Positions 47,497 to 59,469 of a stretch of DNA of 64,000 nucleotides are shown here, one piece after another; the first letter of the stretch is position 1; every line of letters starts with the position of its first letter. Origin of the DNA: Magicicada septendecula (Eukaryota; Arthropoda; Insecta; Hemiptera; Cicadidae); the NCBI GenBank assembly GCA_034769895.1, contig CM068375.1, positions 254,489,542-254,553,541 of the forward strand, given 5' to 3'. A program made the translations under genes and the position numbers. Under the pieces are notes generated by a model. It saw nothing but the letters and a program-made list of their open reading frames with translations. It was not told where the DNA came from and did not search any database.

Positions 47497-48822
47497 TGTG
47501 ACGATTTTAAATGTATCAAAAATCGCACAGATTAAAATTTTTTAATTTTAATAAGTAAGAGTATCATACACCCTTACCTATACCCAGATTCCTGTATCAA
47601 CTTGAAACCTTCCAGTACCAACACGCCAAGAAACGTATTAAGTAGTGAATAATAATAATAATAATTACTTAAATAATTAAAAAATGCGACTAGAGAAATA
47701 AAGAAATTCCTAAGTCATAATAAAATAAACATAAAGTATTTATCTTCTAATTAATGAATAAATAATAATAGGAAAAGTACGAACTATTTTCTTAGTGCGT
47801 AAATACGCCCTAGCTTACTGAGCCCTCTCCCCTAAACCATACGCGCATTCGGCCGTAGAACGTCGCAATGAGTAGATGTGAGTTTTGGTGTTGTACACAT
47901 ATACGTATGTGTATGTTCTCTAGAAGTATATCCAGCGTGAAATCTTGTTATTGTGAATAATGTAGTGTCTAGAGTTTGTGAGAAAATATATAAATAAAAT
48001 AGAAAAAGGTAGCCAACACATCTCTTAAAAACAAAATCAGATGTAAGTGTAACATAGTTAACTACTAGACTGTAGTACTGCAAAGTGAGAACTATAACTG
48101 TAATTAAAATAAAGAAAATGTGAACTACAAGAATCTGCACTAAGAAAAGTGAAATTACAACATTTGGAACTTCAAGTAAACAACCTATCTTCGAGAGCTT
48201 CAAGTAAACTAAAAATCAACCCGATGTAGATACACCAAGAACAACGTACTCAACCCGTAGAAGACAACTGGAGATGTCCCAAGAATACAACAACAACCTC
48301 AGGTGATATCAAACCACAACTTTTGTAAATTTCCCCTTAATAAGAAGTAACAAAGAACTTTAAAGAACTTTCGCAATGTAATGAACAAATTATCAGATTT
48401 GTATATTTTGTAATTTTATAAGGAGTAATAGTAACCGTAATGTACAGATTGATAAATTAATAATTTTGAGAAAATTGAGACCCGGATCCGTGGTATTAAA
48501 ACTAACAGTTATATGAATAAATTTTGATATAACAAGAATAATATAATTAAGATCTTTGAAGCAGTAAAAGCACTATTTACAAAAATAACTTTCTTTAAAA
48601 TCAGTAATAATGTTTGATTAATACTTCAATAGCAATAAAGAGATGTTTTAGCTAATACCTAGTGAGTGAATAAGTTTATGCAGACCTTGTCAGTTTCCTG
48701 TATCATACTTGTTTTGTAATTTGTTAGTAAGAGTTTTACTAACAACGGCAGCTGGTTTAGTTTACTGGTAAATAATTAAACTAGTTCCCGATTTTTGTGT
48801 TGTCTTGCCAAGGGGCGGCACA
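47497..48822 (+). repeat. A2 5' LTR
   Basis: 1326 bp, TGTGACG...GCGGCACA. The ends are defined by the target duplication on the left and by comparison with the 3' LTR. An antisense 123-residue frame is present in both A2 LTRs only. Confidence 0.92.
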
Positions 48823-49611
48823 AAATTGCGCCACTCTGCTGAATTTAAAATTGTGTAATTTACTTGGTAAAAAAAAAAAATATTGCTTACAGAGTGTCAC
48901 GTACAGAAAATTGCAACATAATTATGTAATTGTTGTTGTGTAAGTTTATAAGTCGTTAACGATAAAAAGGACAAACATAAATTTATTCACTCAGAAAAAA
49001 AAAAAAATAAATAAATGAGTAAAATTTTAATTATGTAATAATAATATTAGTATCGCGAGTTTGCCGTGTTAAGCAAGTAATAGCTGGTAGGGAAACCATT
49101 CCAAACAAGTCAATTCCAAGCCAGTTGGTTCATGTTAAATATGTGTTGAGGAATGTAAACTCTCCCCTTTGTAAGAACCCATCTCATTCATAACCCCTCC
49201 TCCCTAAAGCAAACAAAGCCACGTTAGACAAGCTCTTTCCTGTTTTTGTATTGTTCTGAATTACCACCCTATGCAACTAGACGACACCCCAAAACAGCTG
49301 ATTCTTTGTGCTGTTTGTTAAATCAATGAACTTACCGTATATGAAATTTCTCTCTACTAAAATAGTATTATCGTTTTGTTTTGATTAATTATATATGTCA
49401 ATACTGAGAATTTAATTGTTGTGAAATCAGTTATGTTGATTAATTAAGATAAGATTACATCCCAAAGCTTAATATGAAATAAGATATATGTGTATGTGTT
49501 TAAATGAATTAATGTTATCTATTTTTAAACATTGAGAAAACGAAGTAAAGTAAGTGACATAAGATTTGTCGTTCGTAATACGTCGTGTGTTTAAAGTGGT
49601 TATTATAAAAA
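48823..49611 (+). other. A2 untranslated leader
   Basis: About 790 bp, non-coding, homologous to 7361-8151. Starts with AAAT and the primer-binding segment. Confidence 0.78.
48827..48840 (+). promoter_or_regulatory. A2 primer-binding site matching the 5' end of initiator tRNA-Met
   Basis: TGCGCCACTCTGCT, the complement of AGCAGAGTGGCGCA, 4 nt after the LTR. Sequence on both sides differs from A1, but these 14 nt are identical, which argues for selection on the match. Confidence 0.72.
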
Positions 49612-51131
49612 ATGACTCAATTTAACCCCGATTTCTTGTTGAAAGACGAATTAACCTATGAAGCATTATGGCGTGGTCTCCCCTACTCTAATGTAACTGT
49701 CGCGGAACTTCGCAAGACGTTACGCGAAAATAAACCGGACAAACCTTCATTATTAAGTCGTTTGAGTGTTTTAGATTTCAATAGCGAAAAAGAAACGTGT
49801 TATCGTAAGTATACAGAACTAACTTCGTACGCACAAACCCTGCGAGATGAAAAATCCCCCGCAGTAATATTACGCACCACCCAAAGAATTGAGCATCTAT
49901 ACCGTCGTATCACCAATTTGTTGACCTGGCCCGGTGATAAAGATATCCCTCCTGATGTAAAAAAATTCGCCGAGGAAGCATTAAAACAATTACCTGAGAT
50001 AATACGCGAATTACGTAGACGATCCGAATTGTTTAGATTAGACGAAATCGAAGAAGCAATGATGAAATTAAATATTTCACCTACCCAATCGCCGACTCAA
50101 GAACAACCAAACGGTACTGCAAAAATTCAGATTCTGCAGGAATCCAATATAGATCCATTCAAGGAACGGTTAAGTGGTAGTCAAGTAAATATTCAACCAG
50201 TAAATGTTACGTCACTCCCTAATGAACTAGAAAATATGACCCATACCTACGAATTACCTTCTCATTCGCGGACTAATCAACTTGCGGAAAATCCTAGAAT
50301 GATGAGCCAAATAAATTTAACTCCCGAGCTCTATGGAAAAATAACCCACCCTGTAGAAAGTATTTTGTCCAATATACAAATCACTGATGGGCTGAATATT
50401 ACAAAGCTCCTTAATTTTATCAAACATATCTTAGAATTAAAGGAACTGCAACAACTAAGAGATAACCAGATTTTGCAAGTTATTTTGCCTAAGTGTAGAT
50501 CTCCATTAAAAGATAGAGTGTTAGAATCCCTAAGGTATAATCAATCGGTAGAAGAACTTCATACCACACTAATAAGACATTTCATTCCCACCGGTATCTA
50601 CGAAGAATTGAAGCGAAACTTAGTACTTCGTGCACAAGGTACATACGAGAGACTAGCTCATTATATTTCTGAAGTAAGAGAATCGCTTTATTGTTACAAG
50701 TTAAATGGAGTGAACAACAGTTAGTAAACAATATCATAGTAAGACTATCCCCCGAGGAGCGATCTCGACTAGCACTCGTGAAGCCACCTACAACTTTTAC
50801 GGAACTAGAACTATGTTGTATACATTCGTCCGACGTCTGGTATTCTGACCAGAATAGAAGTGTTTCTATGTCCCAGAGTCAACAAAGAAATTCTTTCCAA
50901 ACTAGACCTATTGGAAATGATACCCGAAACTACCGCGATAAGCGATTCGTAAGTACACATAAAACCCAAAACTATCCCCATGTTTCATACTCTAAACCAA
51001 AATCCCGACAACCTACGAGCGAAGTAAGTGAGGAAAGAAGATGTTATAACTGTGGAAAGGCCGGACATATTAGCAAGTTATGTAAACAAAAGCGTTATCT
51101 ACAGAAAACCGACCAATCAAAAAACATGTGA
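49612..51131 (+). pseudogene. gag: A2 gag with one frameshift
   Basis: ATG at 49612. The capsid-type region reads to a stop at 50724; the correct frame continues from before 50691 to 51131, including the zinc knuckle CYNCGKAGHISKLC. Comparison with A1 shows one base missing near 50683 (GAATCGC against GAATCTGC). A1 is intact at that point but has its own lesion further on, so the ancestral Gag was one frame of roughly 500 residues. It ends at TGA 51129-51131 just after the slippery site. Confidence 0.87.
51119..51125 (+). promoter_or_regulatory. A2 -1 ribosomal frameshift site AAAAAAC
   Basis: A AAA AAC in the Gag frame, followed by ATG and the TGA stop; identical in A1. Confidence 0.85.
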
Positions 51132-54100
51132 AGCTGGAAGACCGAAAATCCTACGTCTTCCGAAGCACCAGAAGGAAAGGTAACAACAATACTAAGCGTC
51201 AAATAAAGATGAGAAAAAAAAACGCAGAGACCCTTATTTAACAAAATTTATCGAGAAGTGCAACTCTATTGGTGCATGTAAAACAAGTATATGCCAACTA
51301 CCCTATGTACAGATAGACCTTGGAGCAACGAAAACCCTTGGTTTAATTGATTCAGGATCTACCCGTAGTATAATTAGTGAACAGTTAGCCACCTTATTAG
51401 CTAATCATAAACTGATTAAACGTAGCCAAATGGTGAACATAAAGTGTACCACCGCAAATAAACAAAACCTAAAGATATCTCACAGTATTACGGTGAAATT
51501 AAAAATTCAGAATTTTACTTGGTACATTCCCCTACTAGTAGCTGAAGAGTTAGGACAGAACTTAATATTAGGCGCGGATTTTATAAGAAAAACTGCTTTA
51601 ATCCTTGATATATATGCAAAACAATATTTTTTCAGATTTGATCGTACTCAAAAATATCAGTTCGACTCCGAATTAAGTAACGACACTGTTAGTGAAACCG
51701 CAAATATTCATTCAGAGCCTAATGAATCGAGTCTAAGTCATTTAAAAGGAAATGAGAGACTAAGTATCCAAAAGTTAATAAAAGATTTTTCTGCTGTACT
51801 CACCCCCAAGTTAGGATTAACTCATTTAATTGAATATAAAATAAATCTTAGTGACAACAAAGTAATACGACTCCACCCATACAAACTATCTCCGCCCAAG
51901 ATGGAAATCATGAGAAACCACATTAACAAACTCCTTGATCAGCACGTCATTGAACCATCGACGTCTCCATATTCATCGCCTGCATTCCTAGTACCAAAAG
52001 GAACTGACAAACATAGACTAGTCGTGGATTATAGACAACTAAATAAGAGTATAGAATTTGAATCGATACCACTGCCAGACATACACAGTGCGTTTCACTA
52101 TTTTACAAAAGCGAAAATCTTCACCATAATGGATCTTAACCAAGCATTCCATCAAATTCCACTAGCTGAGGAGTCAAAACATTTAACTGCTTTTGCTGTC
52201 CCATTTAATATATATCAATTTACGAGAGTACCATTCGGTATATCACAAGGAAGTTCAGTATGCAGTCGACTGTTAGAAAAAATTTTCCATGATGTTAAAT
52301 TTAAATTTGTATATCATTATCTCGACGATATAGTAGTATATAGTGAGTCAATGGATCAACATATTGATCACTTGCGTGAAGTATTATCCTGGTTAAAGAA
52401 AGCCGGACTGACCGTAAACCCTAGTAAAGTTAATTTCGCAGTGAAACAATTCTCATTTTTAGGTCACATAGTATCAGCCGAAGGTAAGGTTACCATCGAT
52501 CCCGAATGTACACGCGCAATCCGAGAATTTTTACCTCCCAGAGAAGTCAAAGGTATAGCTAGATTTATAGGTATGATTAATTATTTTCATAAGTATATAC
52601 CCCACTTAGCAGATATAGCAGCCCCATTGAATGCCTTAAGAAAGAAAGGAATGAAATTCGAATGGACTACTCAACATCAAGAAGCGTTTGAAACACTTAA
52701 AGAAAGTATTATATCCCCACCTGTATTGCAGTTAGCGGATTTCAGTAAACCATTTATCGTACAGACCGATAGTTCAAGTGTAGCATTAGGAGCCGTAATA
52801 TACCAGGAAATAAATAATACTAGACTCCCGATCAGTTATGCATCCCGGACACTGACCGAGCAAGAAAGGAAGTTCTCAGCCTATGAACTTGAATGTTTAG
52901 CCGTAGTATTTGCTTTTGATAAATTCAAACCATTTTTGGAACACAAGGAATTTCTACTAGAAACCGATAATCAAGCTTTATCATGGTTATTAAATCACCC
53001 AAAGCAATTAGGTCGTATCGGACGATGGGTGTTAAGATTAAATCGCTACAAGTTCAAAGTGCAACATATTCGTGGAACTCAAAATGTAGTGGCCGATACT
53101 CTATCCCGCATGTTCCAACTACCCAATACAAGATCTGGAGAAGACAATATTGAAACCACTATCGTTAATACACTAATTACTAATTTTCCCCTTGCATTTA
53201 AGGATATAGCATATCACCAACAACAAGATCCGAAATTGTGTAAAATAATCGAACAAATAGAAAAAGGAAATAACTCTGACAAATATATCTTGAGTAAAAG
53301 AGTACTTTGTTTTAAGAAGGCAAACGGAAAATTACTAAGAATAATCGCCCCGGAAATAATCAAACCCATGTTAATGGAGTACTACCATTCATCTACAATT
53401 GGAGCTCATATGGGAATTAGGAAAACGATACATCGTATTCGCAAGGAATACCACTGGGAAAACATGAATAGTGAAATAAAAAAGTTCGTGAAAGAATGCG
53501 AAATTTGTGCGCTGAGCAAACCAGCAAGAACCAGTCAAGTCGGAAAACTAATCTCCGAAATACCTACCACTCCCTTCTCGAAAATATACATCGACTATTC
53601 TGGACCTTATCCCCGCTCTAAATCCGGAAATACTATGCTGTTAATTTGTGTAGACTCATTCACTAAATTCGTGTGGATGTATCCTATGCGTCGTGCATTA
53701 GCATCTACGACAATTAAAATTCTACAAGAACAACTATTTAAAGACTATGGCACTCCTTTAAGCTTAATATCTGACAATGGACCCCAGTTTAAATCGAAAG
53801 AATTTAATGACATGTGTTTTAAATTAGGTATAAATCATATTACCGTGACCGAGTACAGACCGCAAGGGAATATAGCAGAGAGATACTTGCGTAACTTAAA
53901 ATCAGCATTAATATCTTATCATGCTAAAGACCAGACAACCTGGGATCAAAATATTTCGTGGATACAATTTGCATTCAATTCAGCGTATCACGAAGGTCAT
54001 AAATCAACACCATTTGATTTACTGTACAAGTACAAACCCAACCATCCTTTAACCACAAAGTGGAAAATCAATGAGTTATTACCCCGCGACGTGAATGGGA

Positions 54101-54438
54101 ATAACATACGAAAAATATGGAACGAAGCTCGTGCAAATCTGAGAGCTAATTTAAAGAAATCAAGGAAGTATCATGAGAATACTAATAAGCTAATAAAGTA
54201 TAAAATAGGTGATTTAGTCATGTATAAAACTCATCCTATGAGTAAAGCAGTTGATAAGATCACTTCGAAACTATCTTATCGATGGTGTGGCCCCTACCAA
54301 ATTCGTAAGTTCATCACCCCCGTTACTGTAGCTCTGTATGAACCCAATACAGAAAATTACGTTCGCAGAAGTCATCTGTCTCAAATAAAAAAATGTTTTT
54401 CGTGTCAAGATACAGAAGGAAGACTACGAGAAAGATAG
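51132..54438 (+). pseudogene. pol: A2 pol with one frameshift near its start
   Basis: The entry frame from the slippery site is lost at an A-rich run near 51210-51220, where A2 has one base fewer than A1. After that the frame is open to the TAG at 54436-54438. Protease DSG is encoded at about 51349, before the first ATG (51430). Reverse transcriptase has YLDD. RNase H, the integrase His/Cys region, the SDNGPQF and AERYL catalytic boxes and the WCGPY module are all present. Apart from the single deletion it looks complete; the frameshift should prevent a normal Gag-Pol. Confidence 0.88.
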
Positions 54439-55001
54439 AAAACCTAGAATACTATCTAAGTATTAAGAATAAAATATGTTGTATAGACTTATACCGAAAT
54501 AGGATAAGATTGTGTAACATCCTATACTATAGGTAACTATAAACTCAAAACCCCCTCGTACGAATACAAGCGAGGCCTGATCAACCTTAGCTAATGTCCT
54601 GCGAGAATGGTATTATACATGAGAAATCTGATGACAAGTATAATGAAGATGAAGAGAAAGAAAGAAAGAAAAATAATCTTTAGCGCTGTAAACTAAAAGT
54701 AATTCTATTGTTCTTACAATACGGTATTATTATTAGTAAAATACTCATGAGTATAACTCCGTAAAACGAGTGAGCAATTCAAGAAAAAACCGGTAGTAGA
54801 TATAAGAATTAAAATAAGGTAGATTTACGTTTTGTGTATTTTATATAGTAGATGTAGTAGAATTTAGATGTGACATAAGTATAAGATAATCGATTGATGA
54901 ATAGAAATAAGCTGAGAGAGAGAAATTTCAGTATGAAATATAATTGTTTATTAGAATTATATTATTACACCCCCCGTTTTTCATAGTTAAGTGCAGGAGG
55001 A
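54439..55001 (+). other. A2 3' untranslated region and polypurine tract
   Basis: Non-coding, homologous to 1944-2530. Contains AGAAAGAAAGAAAG-type repeats near 54655 and a C run, and ends in GTGCAGGAGGA before the LTR. Confidence 0.75.
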
Positions 55002-56328
55002 TGTGACGATTTTAAATGTATCAAAAAATCGCACAGATTAAAATTTTTTAATTTTAATAAGTAAGAGTATCATACACCCTTACCTATACCCAGATTCCTG
55101 TATCAACTTGAAACCTTCCAGTACCAACACGCCAAGAAACGTATTAAGTAGTGAATAATAATAATAATAATTACTTAAATAATTAAAAAATGCGACTAGA
55201 GAAATAAAGAAATCCCTAAGTCATAATAAAATAAGCATAAAGTATTTATCTTCTAATTAATGAATAAATAATAATAGAAAAAGTACGAACTATTTTCTTA
55301 GTGCGTAAATACGCCCTAGCTTACTGAGCCCTCTCCCCTAAACCGTACGCGCATTCGGCCGTAGAACGTCGCAATGAGTAGATGTGAGTTTTGGTGTTGT
55401 ACACATATACGTATGTGTATGTTCTCTAGAAGTATATCCAGCGTGAAATCTTGTTATTGTGAATAATGTAGTGTCTAGAGTTTGTGAGAAAATATATAAA
55501 TAAAATAGAAAAAGGTAGCCAACACATCTCTTAAAAACAAAATCAGATGTAAGTGTAACATAGTTAACTACTAGACTGTAGTACTGCAAAGTGAGAACTA
55601 TAACTGTAATTAAAATAAAGAAAATGTGAACTACAAGAATCTGCACTAAGAAAAGTGAAATTACAACATTTGGAACTTCAAGTAAACAACCTATCTTCGA
55701 GAGCTTCAAGTAAACTAAAAATCAACCCGATGTAGATACACCAAGAACAACGTACTCAACCCGTAGAAGACAACTGGAGATGTCCCAAGAATACAACAAC
55801 AACCTCAGGTGATATCAAACCACAACTTTTGTAAATTTCCCCTTAATAAGAAGTAACAAAGAACTTTAAAGAACTTTCGCAATGTAATGAACAAATTATC
55901 AGATTTGTATATTTTGTAATTTTATAAGGAGTAATAGTAACCGTAATGTATAGATTGATAAATTAATAATTTTGAGAAAATTGAGACCCGGATCCGTGGT
56001 ATTAAAACTAACAGTTATATGAATAAATTTTGATATAACAAGAATAATATAATTAAGATCTTTGAAGCAGTAAAAGCACTATTTACAAAAATAACTTTCT
56101 TTAAAATCAGTAATAATGTTTGATTAATACTTCAATAGCAATAAAGAGATGTTTTAGCTAATACCTAGTGAGTGAATAAGTTTATGCAAACCTTGTCAGT
56201 TTCCTGTATCATACTTGTTTTGTAATTTGTTAGTAAGAGTTTTACTAACAACGGCAGCTGGTTTAGTTTACTGGTAAATAATTAAACTAGTTCCCAATTT
56301 TTGTGTTGTCTTGCCAAGGGGCGGCACA
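55002..56328 (+). repeat. A2 3' LTR
   Basis: 1327 bp, paired with 47497-48822; followed by TAAC and the rest of the D LTR. Confidence 0.92.
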
Positions 56329-56426
56329 TAACCTTGCCTGATTAAACTTTATGATTCTAATAAGATTTACAATAAAAATACCCCTACATACCATTATTCA
56401 GATACAGACAATTTTGTACTGTTACA

Positions 56427-56434
56427 AAACCCCC
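56427..56434 (-). promoter_or_regulatory. D polypurine tract GGGGGTTT
   Basis: Read on the minus strand it lies between the hairpin and the LTR start TGTAAC. The G5 core is shared with family B. Confidence 0.7.
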
Positions 56435-56476
56435 TCAATGAAAGGTTTGGTGTCGAGACACAAAAACTTTCATTGA
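56435..56476 (-). promoter_or_regulatory. D hairpin abutting the polypurine tract
   Basis: Plus-strand arms TCAATGAAAGGTTTGGTGT (56435-56453) and 56458-56476 around a 4-nt loop; 17 of 19 pair. Same position relative to G5 and the same size as in B, but unrelated sequence. Confidence 0.78.
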
Positions 56477-58400
56477 CTCATTCATACTTTTCTAAAAGGA
56501 TCAGCTCAGATATATGCCACAACCCCCTGTAGTGTTAATAAAAGAAAAATCTCAATCACTTACCCTTGATTCCATAGTGTCGATCTTACCCGTCTGACCT
56601 TACTGGACTTCTCCTGAGAGATCCCTACACCATAAGGCCATGAGGCACTGTACGCTCCTGTTCTGATGCTCCGGCCAGCGCAGGACCACGGTCACAACAC
56701 CATAAAACTCTGAAACATTCAATACAAAATTTTAAAATAGTGGCCTTATTCATTAACATATCCGCAACTGATATGTTTCCTCTTAGATGCATTGGTTTGT
56801 GATTTGAGGCGTTGGTTTCTTTACTAATAAAATTTCAAATAACACAATAAAATATAACAAGATTTAGGATAGATAAGCCTTCTACTTGACAACACTCCTA
56901 TATATTTTTATCAAGTTCTCTGACTCCAGTCAATATCAAATTGCCTCTCTCATCATAAAATTTATATTCTTATACTAACACAAAACAACTTTTAACTCTC
57001 AAACAACAACTATTATTTTTATTCATTTACTTCAAATAACTTCAGTATATTTATCTATCATGGCAGTACTTCAAAACTATCTAAATTTCTTTACTCATTT
57101 CTTTAGTTTAATTGTGACCCTTTTTCAACAGAATCATTTTTTTTTCCAGAGACTGGTTACTGTAACACAAAATTTAATATTATTCTGGTCACTACCTTTA
57201 TAGTAGTCTCCTAGCCACACACACTATCATCAACATAATAAAACACAATAAAACATTGTACATCAAACATTAAACACTAACATTGAACAATTCACATTAC
57301 TTAATTCATCATATTTACACAACTTGTAGCAGAACTTCATAACATTTTTTATTATCAACTTTCGATTAACTTTTAGTCATTTAACATTCATGTAGATTCT
57401 ATACAAAAAATTTTCAAATTTATCATCAATCCCTCTGTTACCTTACCTTCCTACCATGAATTTTCTCTTTTCTAACCCTTTTGTCCTTATTTATTTGGGC
57501 GACTCTCTGTTATTCATTATTCTCTATCTCTTATTTTGGCATTGTCAATCTAACCTTACTCACCTCTTTTTTCTACTAACAACCGCTTCTAACCATTAAC
57601 ATAATATGACACCAATATCTCTATAATAACCCCCTTCACAAATCCCATTTAAAACCTCTGGCACCGCTCATTTTGTCTTTTATATAAGGATGTATGTTAC
57701 TTAACTGGCCATATCCATTCATAACCCTTTGCCCTCCACCAAATATCGGCAAACACTCTAACCCAAAATTGCTCCGCCTGCCACAACGCTGCACACTGGT
57801 CCCTTGCCACATCGCTCGTTGATCACTCCTTAACACGGGATCCTTACTACAAAATATCACCAACAACAACTATAAAATTACCATCCACATTACTCACCTC
57901 TACATATAATCGCTAACCTACTGTGTCCCTAAAATATCTAACACCTCTTTATATATTATCAGCATCTCAACACTTTATTTTCCTTAACTCCCATTAACTC
58001 TGTTTAACTAACTCCAATGCCCTTATTTATCACTAAATTCCCAAACTCTTTTACAACATTTCAACTTAATATACTACTAGAAAATTCATCACTTACCTAC
58101 TAACAACCATACCTCTCAATATCCAAATACATTATATGCGTAATCATTTACTAACCCTTTAGAATCTAAATCTCATAATATCATTTAACTTTCTTCAGTT
58201 ATTTAAAATTCTACAATACATGTTTACAGAAAAAAATATATAAAATACACAACAGCAAAATTACACAAATACATTGACATTAATATACACAAAAATATAC
58301 AATCCACATAAGCATTAATCATTTACCAAACTCAGTCATAAACAGTCCATCTTAAAAAACACTGTCCACATAATTAAATGTTCATAACACAATAAAAGGT
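56477..58400 (-). other. D 3' untranslated region
   Basis: 1.9 kb without a gene; the 77-residue frame near 57636-57869 has no recognisable features. Two blocks are shared with family B: 56602-56625 (GGGATCTC...GAGAAGTCCAGT) and 57213-57227 (ATAGTGTGTGTGGCT), both in minus-strand reading. Confidence 0.72.
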
Positions 58401-59276
58401 CTACCCTCCATCGTCAAATAATAATCGAACCTTAAAACTATATACATGGTTTAATATTGAATGTCTTATATTATTACAATCAATATACATACTATTCAAA
58501 TTTCTATAATTTTCCACAATCTCATATAACTCATGATCGGGTATGGTCATGTCGCCTTTGGTATAGTCTGTTACAGCCAGGTATTTTGTAAAGTTATCTT
58601 TCTCATTATCTCCTACTCCTAACCTTTCCATCAACTCTTCATAATCTCTACATATCTTAAAAATTTCTACTTCTCTGTTTCTCTCAATATATCTCTCACT
58701 ATCATACCATCTCTCTCTCTTAAAACATCTCTCCTAATAATACCTCTCCCAACAACACTTCTCTCTCTCAATATATCTCTCTTTACACCCACTCTTTAAA
58801 CCTTCAAAACACACTATCATTCCTTTATTATTATATTCTATTCCCCATAAAATTTCATTTATACTACTCCTGTTTACACAATCATTTTCCAATATCATAC
58901 TTTTATTTATATTATCATAATTTTCTACCCCACTTACCTTGTCTTTGTTTCTATCTAATTTGTCTATTTCTCTACTCTTATTTTCTAACTGTATTTTGTC
59001 TAACTTTGTACCTATTTCATTTAATCTCTCATCAAAATTACAACTCTGTTTTTTAATTTCTTTTTTGATCTCGCTAAATTGTACATCAAATTGATTTAGT
59101 TTTTCGTTAAAATTGTCTAATTTAGTATCAAATTTGATGCTCTGCTCATTGAAAAGCAGTTTCATCATTCTTATTATGTCATTTTCCTAAACTCTTTTTG
59201 TTGGGGCTGGTGTTGAATGAATACTATCACCCATCATTTCTGATTCTGTTCTACTCGTCTCATTACTGTTTGCCAT
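58401..59276 (-). pseudogene. D Gag-like protein with two in-frame amber stops
   Basis: One frame of 292 codons runs from the ATG at 59276 to the stop after RLLFDDGG. It is broken only by TAG at codon 30 and TAG at 58734-58736. The first 29 residues contain IHSTP, as in B2 and B3. The middle is a coiled coil (repeated FD-KL-NFNEKLNQFD). The part around the second stop is Arg/Glu/Tyr-rich, apparently grown from GAGA repeats. The end resembles the B3 protein end. Probably a decaying copy of the B3-type gene; readthrough is possible but unsupported. Only gene of the element. Confidence 0.72.
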
Positions 59277-59449
59277 TTTTTTTTTATATTATTAATATAT
59301 TAGCAATAATAAATTTATTTTAGTTGTTGTGTTGTACTCTATTCATACCATACATAACCTATACAGGTAACCTCTATTTTTTCGTATATTTCACTACCCG
59401 TCTAACCTCTGCTTTTCTGCTTATTTATATATTTTATTTATATATAAAG

Positions 59450-59467
59450 TCCAAGTTCGGGCTGCCA
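59450..59467 (-). promoter_or_regulatory. D primer-binding site, tRNA-Lys-like
   Basis: Minus-strand TGGCAGCCCGAACTTGGA, 2 nt inside the right LTR. Against the tRNA-Lys(UUU) site of B2 it has one inserted A and two substitutions, so it is a degenerate version of that site. Confidence 0.65.
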
Positions 59468-59469
59468 TC

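Larger units (their letters stand above)
47497..56328 (+). mobile_element. A2, Ty3/Gypsy LTR retrotransposon
   Basis: 8.8 kb, flanked by TAAC (47493-47496 and 56329-56332) inside the left D LTR. LTRs 47497-48822 and 55002-56328 differ at about ten positions by eye. Organisation is as in A1 but on the plus strand, and it is a single copy. Gag and pol each carry one single-base deletion relative to A1, so it is defective, while its reverse transcriptase box (YLDD) is normal. Confidence 0.93.
46363..56426 (-). repeat. D 3' LTR (46363-47496 plus 56333-56426), interrupted by A2
   Basis: In plus-strand reading it starts TGTTAAG and ends GTTACA; 1228 bp once A2 and one TAAC copy are removed. It pairs with 59470-60695. 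Contains a CT microsatellite near 46860. The 81- and 64-residue frames inside both LTRs are not taken as genes. Confidence 0.88.
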
